A stretch of DNA of 64,000 nucleotides from Castor canadensis (lineage: Eukaryota; Chordata; Mammalia; Rodentia; Castoridae): assembly GCF_047511655.1 (NCBI RefSeq), contig NC_133389.1:157681973-157745972 (forward strand), in the 5' to 3' direction. Shown piece by piece: positions 1 through 12,195 of the stretch. The translations under genes were made by a program, and so were the position numbers. A model generated the notes under the pieces. That model had not been told where the DNA came from and did no database searches. It worked only from the letters and a program-made list of their open reading frames with translations. Position 1 is the stretch's first letter. Each line of letters opens with the position of its first letter.

Positions 1-628
1 GATCTTTTCTGTGTTTTTCTTTTTCTTTTAAAAATTTTAACTACAATTTTGCAAGTGCTGAGAAAAGCTTCTAAACCTCCCTGTGGGCGAATGGTCATGG
101 TTGGTTGGAAAGTGTTCTGTTGCAAGTGTGAACTTTTTGTATCAGCCATTGCCAGTTCTCCAATGATTTCCATTAGTCATGGTGATTTAGTGAATGAGTT
201 AAATGAGTCTGCAGGTTTTACAAACCTCCAAAGGAGGAAAAAAAGATGATCATACACTTGAGTTCAAAAAGAACAGCTTTTTTAGGGACATTCTGTCATT
301 ATTTAGAGAGACAATTTAGAAATTCTGTGTGGGATGTGTGGATTTTGTTTGGGAATGTAATTCGATTGTTCTATTAAAACTACTAAACAGGATTCCTTTC
401 TTCCCAAAAGTTGTTGTATTTCTAATTTATTTATCATTTTGATTTTGTGCCATTTAGATGCCTAAATTATTAGAATCTTAAGACTGAAAATGGTTTGTGT
501 CATCTGTATATAGCCCCTGCGTTAACACAAATGGCTTGAATTATCAAATCAGACTCTTAAATTCTCACTCCTCTCTATCAACAAACTTGACAAAGGAGTC
601 AAAGGACGACGCAAATCACAGACACAAA
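1..628. other. Intergenic DNA with no recognised feature
   Basis: This is AT-rich, apparently unique sequence. The only open frame (49-249, 66 codons) has no recognisable domain and no coding character. I see no repeat family that I can name here. Confidence 0.5.
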
Positions 629-645
629 TAAAACCGGCCATTCTT

Positions 646-1878
646 TGTTGTTGTTATGTTTTTCCTTTACTGTTGTGCTGGGTGGGGTTATATTGTTGGC
701 ATTTGCAAAGGTTCTTACAATGTATCAGCTATACATACTTGAATTCACCCCCTCCACTACGCTCCTTTATTCCCCTCCCCCATTCATGGAATAGTTATAA
801 CAGGTATCATTATTGCAATTACATGCATGTGTACACATTTTTTTGCACTGTATTCACCCTCCTACCTCCTTTCCCTGCCACCTCCCCCTTCCCACTGGTG
901 CTAAGTTTCCTTCTGAGCAGGACCTGTTCCACTCTCCTGTTCTTTGATTTTGCAGAAGAGAAAAGAGAAAAGACAAAAAGAAAACCATGACATTTTTGTT
1001 TGTTTGAGAATAAGGTCACTATACAGGGAGTTTCTTGTGGTTTTTCCATGTATATATGTGTTACACCCCAATTGGTTTATCTTCACTAATTATCTACATT
1101 CTACTTTATTTTGTTTCTTATGGTGGTTTCTGCCAGTTAAGATTTCTATATTCATTCTTGTATAGAGAGTATATCACCCATGTTCAAGTTCTTAGGTTCC
1201 TTCTTTTACCCTCACCTTCCCGTGTGACCTCCTCTTACTATGAACAGTGTTTCACAATATCACTGCATTTGTATTAGGTCTATATTCCTCGTAAGAGAGA
1301 CAACACATGAAGCTTTTGGGCTTCTGAACCTGGCTAACTTTACTTAAGATGATGTTCTCCAATTCTAACCATTTACCTGCAAATGACAAAATTTCATTCT
1401 TCTTTGTAGCTGAGTAAAATTCCACTGTGTATAAATACCACATTTTCTTGACCCATTTGTCAGTAGTGTGGCATCTGTTTCCATAGTTTAGCTATTGTGA
1501 ATAGTGCTGCAATAAATATGGATGTGCAGGTGCCTTTGTTGTAAGCTGAGTCACATTCCTTCGGGTATCTTCCTAGGAGTGGTATTGCTGGGTCATATGC
1601 CAGATCTACTTTTAGTTTTTTAAGGAGCCTCCATACTGTTTCCCATAGTGATTGCACTATGTTACATTCCTGCCAGCAGTATATGAGGGTTCCTTTCCTC
1701 CCCACTCCCACCCCGCATCCTCACCAATACTTGTTGTTTGCAGTTTTGATGGTAGCCATTCTAACGGGTGAGGTGGAATCTTAATGTGGTTTTGATTTGC
1801 GTTTCCTTTATGGCCAGGGATGGTGAGCATTTTTTTCATGTGTTTTTTAGGTGTTTGAATTTCTTCCTTTGAAAAGGT
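646..1878 (-). mobile_element. 5'-truncated L1, older subfamily
   Basis: Read on the minus strand, the piece contains the last part of L1 ORF2 followed by an L1 3' UTR that ends near 646. The flanks 630-645 and 1879-1894 match at 13 of 16 positions, which fits a decayed target-site duplication. The same 3' UTR type recurs at 12476, 31287, 36035 and 57308. The copy is not coding, because ORF2 is split by frameshifts. Confidence 0.85.
1252..1878 (-). pseudogene. L1 ORF2 C-terminal remnant
   Basis: Minus-strand frames contain typical ORF2 C-terminal peptides: [27 protein letters not shown] and MWYLYTVEFYSATKKNE. They lie in at least two reading frames (1252-1443, 1460-1711, 1657-1944), so the copy is frameshifted. 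In an intact element this region lies downstream of the reverse transcriptase domain and includes the cysteine-rich tail. It cannot make functional protein. Confidence 0.85.
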
Positions 1879-1894
1879 AAAACAGACTATTCTT

Positions 1895-3836
1895 GAGAAG
1901 TCTGAAACCATTTCATACAACTTCCCAAATGGCCCTATTCTCATGTAATAGGATGAGTTTTGGTTTCAGATGTAACAGACAAGTTTCTTTCTAAGCAATA
2001 TACAGAGCAAAATTGTTCAAATAAAGGGAGTAATTTTAATTATGAAGCATCTCTTATGCTATTGATCAACTGTTTGAATGATCACCCTCCCATTCTTTAC
2101 TGCCCAATCCATATCACCCACAAATCTGTAAATGCTAAGTATATTTAAAGTAACCCACACAGTTGTTTGTTCTTTTAAAAACATTTACCATATCTACTGT
2201 AGAATCTTTCTATTCTTTCTAAATATCATTGGCATATTTACTGAGAAATATGGTTATTAGCATGTGTACAGCAAAGGGTTAAATCAGTGGGCCTGGGTTG
2301 CTCAAACTCTGCACATTTGTAAAAAAGGCCAGTCTTCAGAATAGACACTTGGCTCCTCACAGGAGTTGAGCTCTCAGTCCTTGGCAGGCTCTGCAGGATA
2401 AGAGAGTTTCTGTGTGTGTGAAGCTTGGGCCATGCTCTACCAGATGGTTTATGCTAATGATGTGATCTATAGTGAATGCCTGTTTTTGTTCATGGGTCGG
2501 GCAGGAATGGGATTGGAGTTGGGGAGTGGGTGATAAAAACCTTGGACACCAAAGTGCAGGTGAGCTTCCCTGGTTGACAACATTTTGCACAAGTTGTCAT
2601 ACATCATTGCTGGGAGGATTAAGCACATAAGGGTGATTCCAATGGGAGAAGACACCCAGAAGCTTGAACCTAGTTTCTCCCTGTGCTTTTTCCTTGTGCT
2701 AATAAATATAATCTCTGTGCTTTCAGTGTAATAAATCATACCATAGTAGAACAGCTTCTGAGTCTTATGACTCCTCTGGAAAGTCATCCAGCCTGAAGGT
2801 AGTAGTGGTCTTGGGGGTTCCCAAAGCCGCATGTTTATAGACTGATTGATTTGGGGTTCGTTTTTCCTCCATAGTAAAATTTTCAGGTCTATTGTTCACC
2901 CTTTCACTCTTGCCATGTAGAGTAGAATTTCACATTTCTCTGCTGATATCCCTCCAGCTCTTTATAGTCGTACTCACCCATCTCTGGCCTTCAACCTTCA
3001 TTACTAGCCCTACAGAAAACAAAACTTTTTCAATATATTTCCAACTATATTATCTGAAAAACTGAACTCTTTCTTAAACCCAAGCTATTTCATCTGTTTT
3101 GATTTGCAGATGCTGCTATTGTATAGCTTAAAAAAAATAAACACTATATTGCAGTGGTTATGTATTCAGAGGCTAGAGAACTTGTTTATGTTGGAAAACA
3201 ATATGAAATATGAGTTGTAAATACAATGTTCCCATTCCCGAAAATGCAAGTGGTAAAATTGACTGTAGTATACTTTTCTCTTTTCTACTATGCTGCTATA
3301 ATATCCTGAGAGATACTCATCAAGAATATTGCCCTGACATTAAATTAGTTCTCTCTTTGGGATTCTCTACAACTGAAGAACATGTTTCTTTGTTCTTCTG
3401 TGGGGTATTCTTACATCTCCAGAAGAGTAACTAGAGCTGTTTAACTTCATTAGAACATCTTTTCAGAGGTCTAGCTTAACCTGGTGATCCAGTAAAAATA
3501 GCAACATTACCCAGATGACTAAGGGACTCTTTAGGATAAATTGTATTAGTTGTGATTTTGGTATTCAACTTGTTATATTATCTATACATTTTTAAAGAGA
3601 TCCCATAGATTTATTTAGACAAGGCAAAATCAGACAATCACTAATTTTATCTAAATGTTTTACAAATTAGGTCAGCAAGAGCTCAATATATAATTGCTAG
3701 GAATAAATTAATTTCTAAAGCATATTTGTATTATATTGGAAATGTGATTTTTGTGTGTTGCAATTCAATTAATCAAGATGTTGTCTTATCTGACGATATT
3801 TGATACAGATAAGTATTTGCCCAGTTGAATTTGTAC
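1895..3836. other. Intergenic DNA with no recognised gene
   Basis: About 1.9 kb of AT-rich sequence. The open frames (for example 2467-2832 minus, 3210-3434 plus) lack recognisable domains. No repeat family could be assigned with confidence. Confidence 0.45.
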
Positions 3837-3849
3837 CTTTTGAGCTTTT
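3837..3849. repeat. Target-site duplication, left copy, of the full-length L1
   Basis: The 13-mer cttttgagctttt occurs here and again at 10123-10135, exactly flanking the 6.27 kb L1. It is the staggered-cut duplication left by target-primed reverse transcription. The L1 A-tail follows directly, seen as a T run on the plus strand. Confidence 0.9.
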
Positions 3850-3853
3850 TTTT

Positions 3854-3900
3854 CTCCCTTACCACTCCCCGGCCCCTCCCTCTCTCCCCAACCCCCTCGC
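3854..3900 (-). other. G-rich tract of L1 3' UTR (possible G-quadruplex)
   Basis: The plus strand is a run of C clusters, so the L1 sense strand has many GGG to GGGGG runs with short spacers. Related tracts occur in the other young L1s at 18330-18395, 32516-32576, 42922-42983, 46223-46288 and 55969-56028. In this copy the A-tail begins at the tract itself. Confidence 0.7.
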
Positions 3901-4273
3901 TACCCGGCAGAAACTATTTTGCCCTTATCTCTGATTTTGTTGTAGAGAGAGTATAAGCAATAATAGGAAGAAACAAGGGTTTTTGCTAGTTGAGATAAGG
4001 ATAGGTATACAGGGAGTTGATTTGCATTGCTTTCCTGTGCATGTGTGTTACCTTCTAAATTAATTCTTCTCAAACTAACCTTTTCTCTAGTTCCTGGTCC
4101 CCTTCTCCTATTGGTCTCTGTTGCTTTAAAGTATCTGCTTTAGTTTCTCTGTGTTGAGAGCAACAAATGCAATCTAGTTTTTTAGGTGTCTTACCTATCC
4201 TCATACCTCCCTTGTGTGCTTTGCTTTTATCATGTGCTCAAAGTCCAATCCCCTTGTTGTGTTTGCCCTTGAT

Positions 4274-7200
4274 CTAATGTCTGAATATGAGGGAGAACAT
4301 ATGATTTTTTGTCTTTTGGGCCAGGCTAACCTCACTCAGAATGATGTTCTCCAATTCCATCCATTTACCAGCAAATGATAACATTTCGTTCTTCTTCATG
4401 GCTGCATAAAATTTCATTGTGTATAAATACCACATTTTCTTGATCCATTCATCAGTAGTGGGGCATCTTGGCTGTTTCCATAACTTGGCTATTGTGAATA
4501 GTGCTGCAATAAACATGGGTGTGCAGGTGCCTCTGGAGTAACCTGTGTCACAGTCTTTTGGGTATATCCCCAAGAGTGGTATGGCTGGATCAAATGGTAG
4601 ATCAATGTTTAGCTTTTTAAGTAGCCTCCAATTTTTTTTCCAGAGTGGTTGTACTAGTTTATATTCCCACCAGCAGTGTAAGAGGGTTCCTTTTTCCCCA
4701 CATTCTCGCCAATACCTGTTGTTAGTGGTGTTGCTAATGATGGCTATTCTAACAGGGGTGAGGTGGAATCTTAGTGTGGTTTTAATTTGTATTTCTTTTA
4801 TTGCTAGAGATGGTGGGCATTTTTTCATGTGTTTTTTGGTCATTTGAGAAATTTCTGTTTAGTTCACTTGCCCATTTCTTTATTGGTTCATTAGTTTTGG
4901 GAGAATTTAGTTTTTTAAGTTCCCTATATATTCTGGTTATCAGTCCTTTGTCTGATGTGTAGCTGGCAAATATTTTCTCCCACTCTGTGGAAGTTCTCTT
5001 CAGTTTAGAGACCATTTCTTTTGATGAACAGAAGCTTTTTAGCTTTATGAAGTCCCATTTATCTATGCTATCTCTTAGTTGCTGTGCTGCTGGGGTTCCA
5101 TTGAGAAAGTTCTTACCTATACCTACTAACTCCAGAGTATTTCCTACTCTTTCCTGTATCAACTTTAGAGTTTGGGGTCTGATATTAAGATCCTTGATCC
5201 ATTTTGAGTTAATCTTGGTATAGGGTGATATACATGGATCTAGTTTCAGTTTTTTGCAGACTGCTAACCAGTTTTCCCAGCAGTTTTAGTTGAAGAGGCT
5301 GCTTTTTCTCCGTCGTATATTTTTAGCACCTTTGTCAAAGACAAGGTGGTTATAGTTGTGTGGCTTCATATCTGGGTCCTCTATTCTGTTCCACTGGTCT
5401 TCATGTCTGTTTTTGTGCCAGTACCATGCTGTTTTTATTTTATCATTTTGTAATATAGTTTGAAGTCAGGTATCATGATACCTCCAGCATTGTTCTTTTG
5501 ACTGAGTATTGCCTTGGCTATTCGTGGCCTCTTGTGTTTCCATATAAATTTAATGGTAGATTTTTCAATCTCTTTAATGAATGTCATTGGAATTTTGATG
5601 GGAATTGCATTAAACATGTAGATTACTTTTGGGAGTATAGACATTTTTACTATGTTGATTCTACCGATCCATGAGCATGGGAGATCTCTCCACTTTCTAT
5701 AGTCTTCCTCAATCTCTTTCTTCAGAAGTTTATAGTTTTCCTTGTAGACGTCATTCACATCCTTTGTTAGATTTACACCTAGGTATTTGATTTTTTTTGA
5801 GGCTATTGTAAATGGCATTGTTTTCATATATTCTTTCTCAATTTGTTCATTATTAGTGTATCAAAATGCTAATGATTTTTCTATATTGGTTTTATATCCT
5901 GCTATCTTGCTACAGATATTGATGGTGTCTAGGAGCTTTTGAGTAGAGTTCATAAAATGTGTTTGGCAGTTTTCCTTCCCTTTCTTTTTGTGGAACAGTT
6001 TAAGGAGGGTTGGTGTCAGTTCTTCTTTAAAGGTCTGATAGAATTCAGCAGAGAATCCATTAGGTCCTGGACTTTTCTGTTTTGAGAGACTCTTAATTGC
6101 TGCTTCAATTTCATTTTGTGTTATAGATCTATTCAGGTGATTAGTGTCCTCTTGGTTCAGTTTTGGATGATCATAAGTATCTAGAAATCTGAACATTTCT
6201 TCAAGATTTTCAAATTTATTTGTATATAGTTTCTCAATGTAGTCTCTGATGATTTCCTGGACTTCCATGGTGTTTGTTGTTATCTCCCCTTTTGCATTCC
6301 TGATTTTATTAATTTGGGTTTTTTCTCCCCTCATTTTAGTCAGGTTTGCCAGGGGTCTGTCAATCTTGTTTATTTTTTCAAAGAACCAACTTTTTGTTTC
6401 ATTGATTCTCTGTATGGTATTTTTGGTTTCTATTTCGTTGATCAGCTCTTATTTTTATTATTTCTCTCCTATTTGTTTTGGGATTTGCTTGTTCTTGTTT
6501 TTCTAGGAGTTTGAGATGTATCATTAGGTCATTGATTTGGGATCTTTCAGTCTTTTTAATGTACTCACTCATGGCTATAAACTTTTCTCTCAGGACTGAC
6601 TTTGCTGTGTCCCATAGGTTCCGGTTGGTTGTGTTTTCATTTTCATTGACTTCCAGGAACTTTTTAATTTCCTCTTTTATTTCATCAATGACCCATTGTT
6701 CATTAAGTAATGAGTTATTCAGTTTCCAGCTGTTTGCATGTTTTTTGTCTTTACTTTTGTTGTTGAGTTCTAGTTTTATTGCATTGTGATCAGATAGTAT
6801 GCATGGTATAATTTCTATTTTCTTATATTTGCTGAGGCTTGCTTTGTGTCCTAGGATATGATCTATTTTGGAGAAGGTTCCATGGGCTGCTGAGAAGAAT
6901 GTATATTGTGTAGAAGTTGGATGAAATGTTCTGTAGACATCAAGTAGATCCATTTGATCTATGGTATATTTTAGATCTAGGATTTCTTTATTGATTTTTT
7001 TGTTTGGATGACCTATCTATAAATGATAATGGGGTGTTAAAGTCTCCCACAACCACTGTGTTAGAGTTAATATATGCTTTTAGGTCTTTCAGTGTATGTT
7101 TGATGACATTGGGTACATATAGCTTGATAATTGTTATTTCCTTTTGTTCTATTTCCCCTTTTATTAGTATGAATGTCATTCTTTATCTCGTTTGATCAAT

Positions 7201-7500
7201 GTAGGTTTGAAGTCTACTTTCTCAGAGATAAGTATTGCTACTCCTGCCTGTTTTCAGGGTCATTGGCTTGGTAAATCTTCTTCTAGCCTTTCATCCTAAG
7301 CCTATGCTTATTTCTGTTGGTGAGATGGGTCTCCTGTAAGCAACAAATTGTTGGATATTCCTTTTTAATCCAGTTCATCAAAAGGTGCCTTTTGATGAGG
7401 AAATTAAGTCCATTAACATTAAGTATTAGTACTGATAGGTATGTGGTGATTTCTGTCATTTAGTTGTCTTAGTTGTTTGAAGGTTTTATTGTGTTTCCCT
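4274..7500 (-). pseudogene. L1 ORF2 remnant (endonuclease and reverse transcriptase, core deleted)
   Basis: In L1, ORF2 encodes an AP-type endonuclease and reverse transcriptase. Here the endonuclease motif GDFNTPLS lies in the piece 6988-7179. N-terminal RT sequence ([15 protein letters not shown]) lies in 5861-6334, thumb sequence ([13 protein letters not shown]) in 5435-5827, and the C-terminal part in 4274-5162. Frameshifts and stops separate these pieces. Within 5861-6334 the frame jumps from TLLKLFH straight to NSTQKLL. The RT palm, with its catalytic FADD motif, is therefore absent, although the copy at 44147-45382 keeps it. The upper boundary near 7500 is approximate. Confidence 0.88.
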
Positions 7501-7586
7501 AAGTTATGGTTTCTCTCTACTTTCTTGCTTTTTCTTTTCCTGTGGTTGGTTTGGTGCTGCCTGCCCTTTCATGATTATGTTGGGTT

Positions 7587-8713
7587 TCACTTTGTGTGCA
7601 GAATCCCTCGAAGAATCTTTTGTAGTGGTGACTTTGTGGTCACATATTTTTTTAGTTTCTGCTTATCATGGAAGACTTTTATTGCTCCATCTATTTTGAA
7701 TAATAGTTTTGCTAGGTAGAGTATCCTGGGGTTGAAGTTATTTTCATTCAGTGCCTGGAAGATCTCACCCCACGCTCTTCTTGCTTTTAATGTTTCTGTT
7801 GAGAAGTCTGCTGTGATTTTGATGGGTTTACCTTTGTATGTTACTTGTTTTTTCTCTCTTACAGCCTTCAATATTCTTTCCCTAGTCTCTGTGCTTATTG
7901 TTTTAATGATAATATGCCATGGGGTATTTCTTTTTTGATCTGGTTTTTTTGGTGTTCTGGAGGCCTCTTGCATCTCTATGGGAATAGATTTCTCTAGTTT
8001 TGGGAAATTTTCTGTTTTATTTTGTTGAATACATTACGCATTCCCTTTGCTTGCACCTCTTCTCCTTCTTCGATGCCCATGATTCTTAGGTTTGGTCTTT
8101 TGATGGAGTCAGTCAGTTCTTGCATTTTCTTTTCACAGGTCTTGAGTTGTTTAACTAATAGTTCTTCAGTTTTTCATTTAATTTCCATTTCATCTTCGAG
8201 TTCTGAGATTCTGTCTTTTGTTTGTTCTATTCTGCTGGATTGGCCTTCCGTTTTGTTTTGCAGTTCTGTTTCATTCTTTTTTCTGAGGTTTTCCATATCC
8301 TGAGTCACTTACTCTTTAATGTTGTCTATTTTTGTCCTGAGTTCATTTATCTTTTTATTAATTGTGTTCTCTCTTTCACTTTGGTGTTTATACAGTGCTT
8401 CTATGGTTTCTTTTATTTCTTCTTGTGCTTTTTCAAATTCTCTATTTTTCTTGTCTTGGAATTTCTTGAGTGTCTCCTGTACATTTTGGTTGACCCTATC
8501 AAGTATCATCTCTATAAAATTCTCATTGATTACCTGTAGTATGTCATCTTTTAAATTATTCTTATGGGCTTCATTGGGTTCTTTGGCATAGTTTATCTTC
8601 ATTTTGTTGGTGTCTGGATCTGAGTATCTGTTTTCTTCATTTCCCTCTGGTTCCTGTACTAATTTTTTGCTGTGGGGAATCTGGTTTCCCTGTTTTTTCT
8701 GTCTTCCCATCAT
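7587..8713 (-). pseudogene. L1 ORF1 remnant (RNA-binding chaperone)
   Basis: ORF1p is the trimeric RNA-binding partner of ORF2p. The N-terminal frame (8309-8713, likely start MMGRQKK) is rich in K, E and N with heptad-like spacing, consistent with the coiled coil. The C-terminal frame (7587-7973) carries RNTPWHIIIK and KARRAWGEIFQ, typical of the C-terminal domain. The segment between (about 7974-8308, where the RRM lies) is interrupted by stops or frameshifts. The open frame extends upstream to 8782, but that stretch looks like 5' UTR. Confidence 0.85.
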
Positions 8714-8714
8714 T

Positions 8715-10122
8715 GCCCTTGGTGTTGTTATTGTCCCTGTACTGTGTGCAATTAAGTATTTTCTAGCTTGTAATAATAACAATGGTAATATTTAGAATGG
8801 AAGGGTGAGCTGAGATGGAAAGCAAAGAAGTTAAAGAAAAAGGGAAAAACAAATAAGTAGTAAAAAACCAAAACAAACAACAAAAACAGTTTCAAAGATA
8901 TAAACAGGGAGAGATAGTATACTAATCAATAGTAAGTTGAACAGGTATTAAGAGACTGAGAGAGGATTGAAAATTAAAAAAAAGGAAATAAAAATAAAAA
9001 ATAAATAAAAGAAAAAAGAAAAAATATATAAAAAAACTCCAAGTCCAAATGCAATAAAGTTTCAGTCTTAGTAATTTTTTGTGTTCGTCCCTCAGTTTCC
9101 AGTCCTGGAGATGGTGTCTCAGAAGTAGTTCTATTCATTGTCTCATCAAAGGGGAACCAAAACTAATAAAAACAAAACAAAACAAAACAGCACAAAACAA
9201 AAAAAACGCCACAAAGTGTCCCAAGTTCAAATGCAATACAGTTTCAGTAAGTTTTTCAGCATGCGGGTGTAGTTCAGTTATTGTCTCATCAAAGGAAGAG
9301 ACAAAAAAAAGAGTCTGGAGACAGTTCTGTGAATGGCTATCTGAGGCTTCAGCTCACCTGCCCACTGCTGTCAGCCTGCTGTTGCTGGAGGCTTTATTTA
9401 TGCAGATCTCTGGGGTGAGCTTAACACTCGTCTGGCCCTGCAGGCTTTGTTTACTCAGATTTCTCCTGTGCGTGAGCCTCTGCTACAAGCTTTCCCCTTT
9501 CCACGCACACTGGGGGAGGTGACACTGCACCCGCTGTCTCAGGCCTGTGTGTTTATTTACAGTTCATGTGCGAAGTGATCTTCCCCCACCTCCCGTGGAG
9601 TTTTCCTCCCACCGCCACTTTTACAAGCTTTCCCACTCCTGATTGCCGGGTGGGTGCCGCCACTCCTGCCTTCTCCAGCTGGCTTGTGAGGGATTTCCCC
9701 TCCCCTCTTCTTTGGCACTCAGGGTGCTCCACCCTCTTTGCTATGTGTCTTTTTTGTTGTTATTGCTTATTATTCAGTTTCTCTTTTTTTCCCTGGGTGG
9801 GGATCGGTCTGTCCAGGGGGCTATGCTGATCTGTCCTAGGATTGTCTGTGGGAGTACTGCATACCACTTAGCTTACCTTGTGGTCTGCATCTTCTCAAGC
9901 TTTCTGGGTGCTGGCATCTGGTGGCAGCGTGGGAGCCCTCCTGGTTTCTCCGTTTAATGTGAAGTGGAGATGCTATGCGCAGGCTGGAGATGTGGAGGAC
10001 TCAAAGTTTTGCCTCTTCTGGGTGGTTTTTCCTGTAATGTGTATCTCCAGCATCTCTCCAAGATTTTACTTTAGGAGGCATGCTTTCTGCTTCCTCCCTC
10101 TAGTCACCATCTTGGAATTCCT
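8715..10122 (-). promoter_or_regulatory. L1 5' UTR / internal promoter region
   Basis: About 1.4 kb lies between ORF1 and the 5' terminus. The minus strand reads CAAGATGGT at 10114-10106, within the first 20 bases of the element. This matches the YY1 motif that positions initiation in L1 promoters of other mammals. The ORF1-proximal part (8810-9060) is A-rich on the plus strand. Around 9039 and 9221 a related block is present twice. Whether it is active is unknown. Confidence 0.65.
9039..9296 (-). repeat. Duplicated block in the L1 5' UTR
   Basis: A block starting ccaagtccaaatgcaata at 9039 recurs at 9221 with one difference. Both copies end in a shared gtctcatcaaagg element (near 9139 and 9282). 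The spacing is 182 bp at the left edge and 143 bp at the right, so the copies differ by indels. An A/C-rich stretch lies between them. Confidence 0.7.
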
Positions 10123-10135
10123 CTTTTGAGCTTTT
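10123..10135. repeat. Target-site duplication, right copy, of the full-length L1
   Basis: This is an identical 13-mer to 3837-3849, abutting the 5' terminus of the L1. It fixes the element's 5' end at 10122. Confidence 0.9.
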
Positions 10136-12050
10136 CTTTACAAGTATGAAAGTTTTGTTTATAAAGAAGATAAAAGCAAATTTCATAGTAGATCTAAAGT
10201 ATTTTTGACAGTTGTTCACCTCACAGTTCCAGAATAGAAACAAACTGGATACAATATAGTAAGTAGACCTAGTATACAAACATTATGCTCATTCATTAAT
10301 TGTATACCAAATATGCTGGTTTTCAATAGGATAGCCCTTGCTTACATGTGTTAAATGTGTGTGTGCAAAGTCTATTAGGTGATCACCCATATTCTCACAT
10401 ACATTGAGTTTCTTCAAGGTCTCAGCTTCCACTTATATTTGAATTATTCCTAAATCTGTCTTGAGCACTTATTTTAGCCCCATTCTCTAATGTCACGTTC
10501 TCTTCAGTCTCCAGATCCTTTCTACTTGCCCTCTACCTGTTCTGATTGAGGACAGTTAGCATCTGTTCCCTATAAAAAGAGTACCTTTTTGTGCAATAGT
10601 ACCTATCCCAGTATTGTTGACACTAGTCTCAGTTTTGGTCTCTAAGTCTTACAAAGAAGTGCTTTTTTTTTTTTTTTTTAGAACTCCATCATCCCTTTTA
10701 CCTTACAATGCCAGTCAGACCAGTCCTGTTAATACTATCTTTCGCAGTCTCTCTCAACTCTGTCCCTTTCTATTCATTTTCCTGTTTATTATTTTCATCC
10801 TCAGTGTTTGCAGCCACCTTTCTTCCTCCCCTGCACAACTGGCATTCCAGAATCCATGACATTCCCTCACACCTCCCTGCCTTTGTGACAGTCCTTCCCT
10901 TTGCCTTGAGGGCTGTCTTCCACATCCACTGATTCTTACATGGGCAGGTTTTGCATTCACTTCTGGTGTTTCCTCCGGAAATCCTCTCTTATCCATGGGA
11001 GTGAGATTGAGAGAGAGGATTTCTAGTATTTCCAGGGCTCTCTCTTGCAAGCACATTGGGACAGGACCCTTTTCTAGCTGTTGCCCAGCAAAGAGCCTGG
11101 TATCTTGTTATTACAAGTTGTTCTCTTAGTTCCCTGTTTCCACTCCAGTGCATTGGTTGTATAAGAGCAAACACAATTGCTTTCTTTAAAAAAGATTTTT
11201 ATATCACAATTTTCTAACAATGTATGGCTAGCTATCATGTCATTCCAAATTCCATAACTGAGCCGGGCATCAAGAGACTCCCATTCTTACCAAAGTGGTG
11301 GTTTTCTTCTGGTTTTTACACATTGTATAACACACGAGGCTTCTTGGTAAGCTCTTGCCATTTTGAAATTGTTCTCTCTCTTTGCATATCATCTAAGAAG
11401 ATTTGTAAATCCTCCACTCATCTTAGAATCACCAATCAGTAGCTCATTCTGTGCCCTGTAGCTATTTTTATAATTCACTATTTTGCCTATGTTCTATTTT
11501 GCTTTACCATAGAAACTCTTTAGGTCAAAACCAATATGTTATATATTTTTTAAATTATTACTTACTTTTACAGTGATGTTTGGTGTCTACCAAGTAGTAT
11601 AAATTATCCACAGAACGCCATGTCTCCAAAAGTCTTAAAAATCTTAAACTATGTTTTTCAAAATCTATCAAAAATTTTTAAGAAATAGAGAAGCAAATAG
11701 ATTGAGATGTTAATGTTCTTTCTTAATACCCATTAATGATCCCCAAATTAAAGGTACATTACTTTTCTAATCTAGGTTAAATTTTTCTTCTTTAGTGTTA
11801 TTTGAGAGCATATGCCTCTCTGTGCTGAAAAGACTCGAAATAAATCACCCATTGATATGTCATACTGCCTGAAATGTGACTAATCCTTTAGTTTAACAAA
11901 AAAGTTTCTTTTAAAAATGTGATTTGACTGGGAAGCTATCTCTGTGGGGAAAATGGAGAAATGAAAAGAGTACTTAGAACATCTGCAAAGTTCTTTACAA
12001 ATGCTAAAGTGGTAGGATAGGTCAGTAAGAGCACAGACAAATGCAGAAAC
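10136..12050. other. Intergenic DNA, possibly with an L2-like remnant
   Basis: Mostly unassigned AT-rich DNA with a poly-T run at 10662-10679. Positions about 10690-11170 are pyrimidine-rich and contain a phrase (ccttccctttgccttgagggc) resembling L2 3' sequence, but the match is weak. No gene is visible. Confidence 0.35.
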
Positions 12051-12059
12051 AGAAGACAA

Positions 12060-12195
12060 AGTTGAGGTCTCCACTTGCTGCTGTTTGTCTTTCTGCAAGA
12101 CACTCAACTTCTGAGTTGTAGTTCCCTCATCAAAATGGATGCCACCATTAAAATGGGAACCTTAGTTTACTTGTCTTTTCAGGGTTGTTTGGGGG
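12060..12195 (+). repeat. MIR-like SINE remnant
   Basis: The order of phrases (caagacactcaacttctgag, then ccctcatcaaaatggat, then a cagggttgttt block) follows the MIR core: 'cactt... ctgag... cctcatctgtaaaatgg... gttgtt'. It is highly diverged, so the boundaries are approximate. Confidence 0.5.

Larger units (their letters stand above)
3850..10122 (-). mobile_element. Full-length (5' complete) L1 with internal ORF2 deletion
   Basis: On the minus strand the order is 5' UTR (10122 to about 8715), ORF1 (about 8713 to 7587), ORF2 (about 7500 to 4274), 3' UTR and A-tail (3850). A perfect 13-bp target-site duplication flanks it. The 5' end carries a YY1-like site. ORF1 and ORF2 are broken, and ORF2 lacks the reverse transcriptase core, so the element is dead. 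The 3' end stops inside the G-rich 3' UTR tract that sibling copies extend beyond. It is the only L1 here that reaches its own promoter. Confidence 0.93.
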
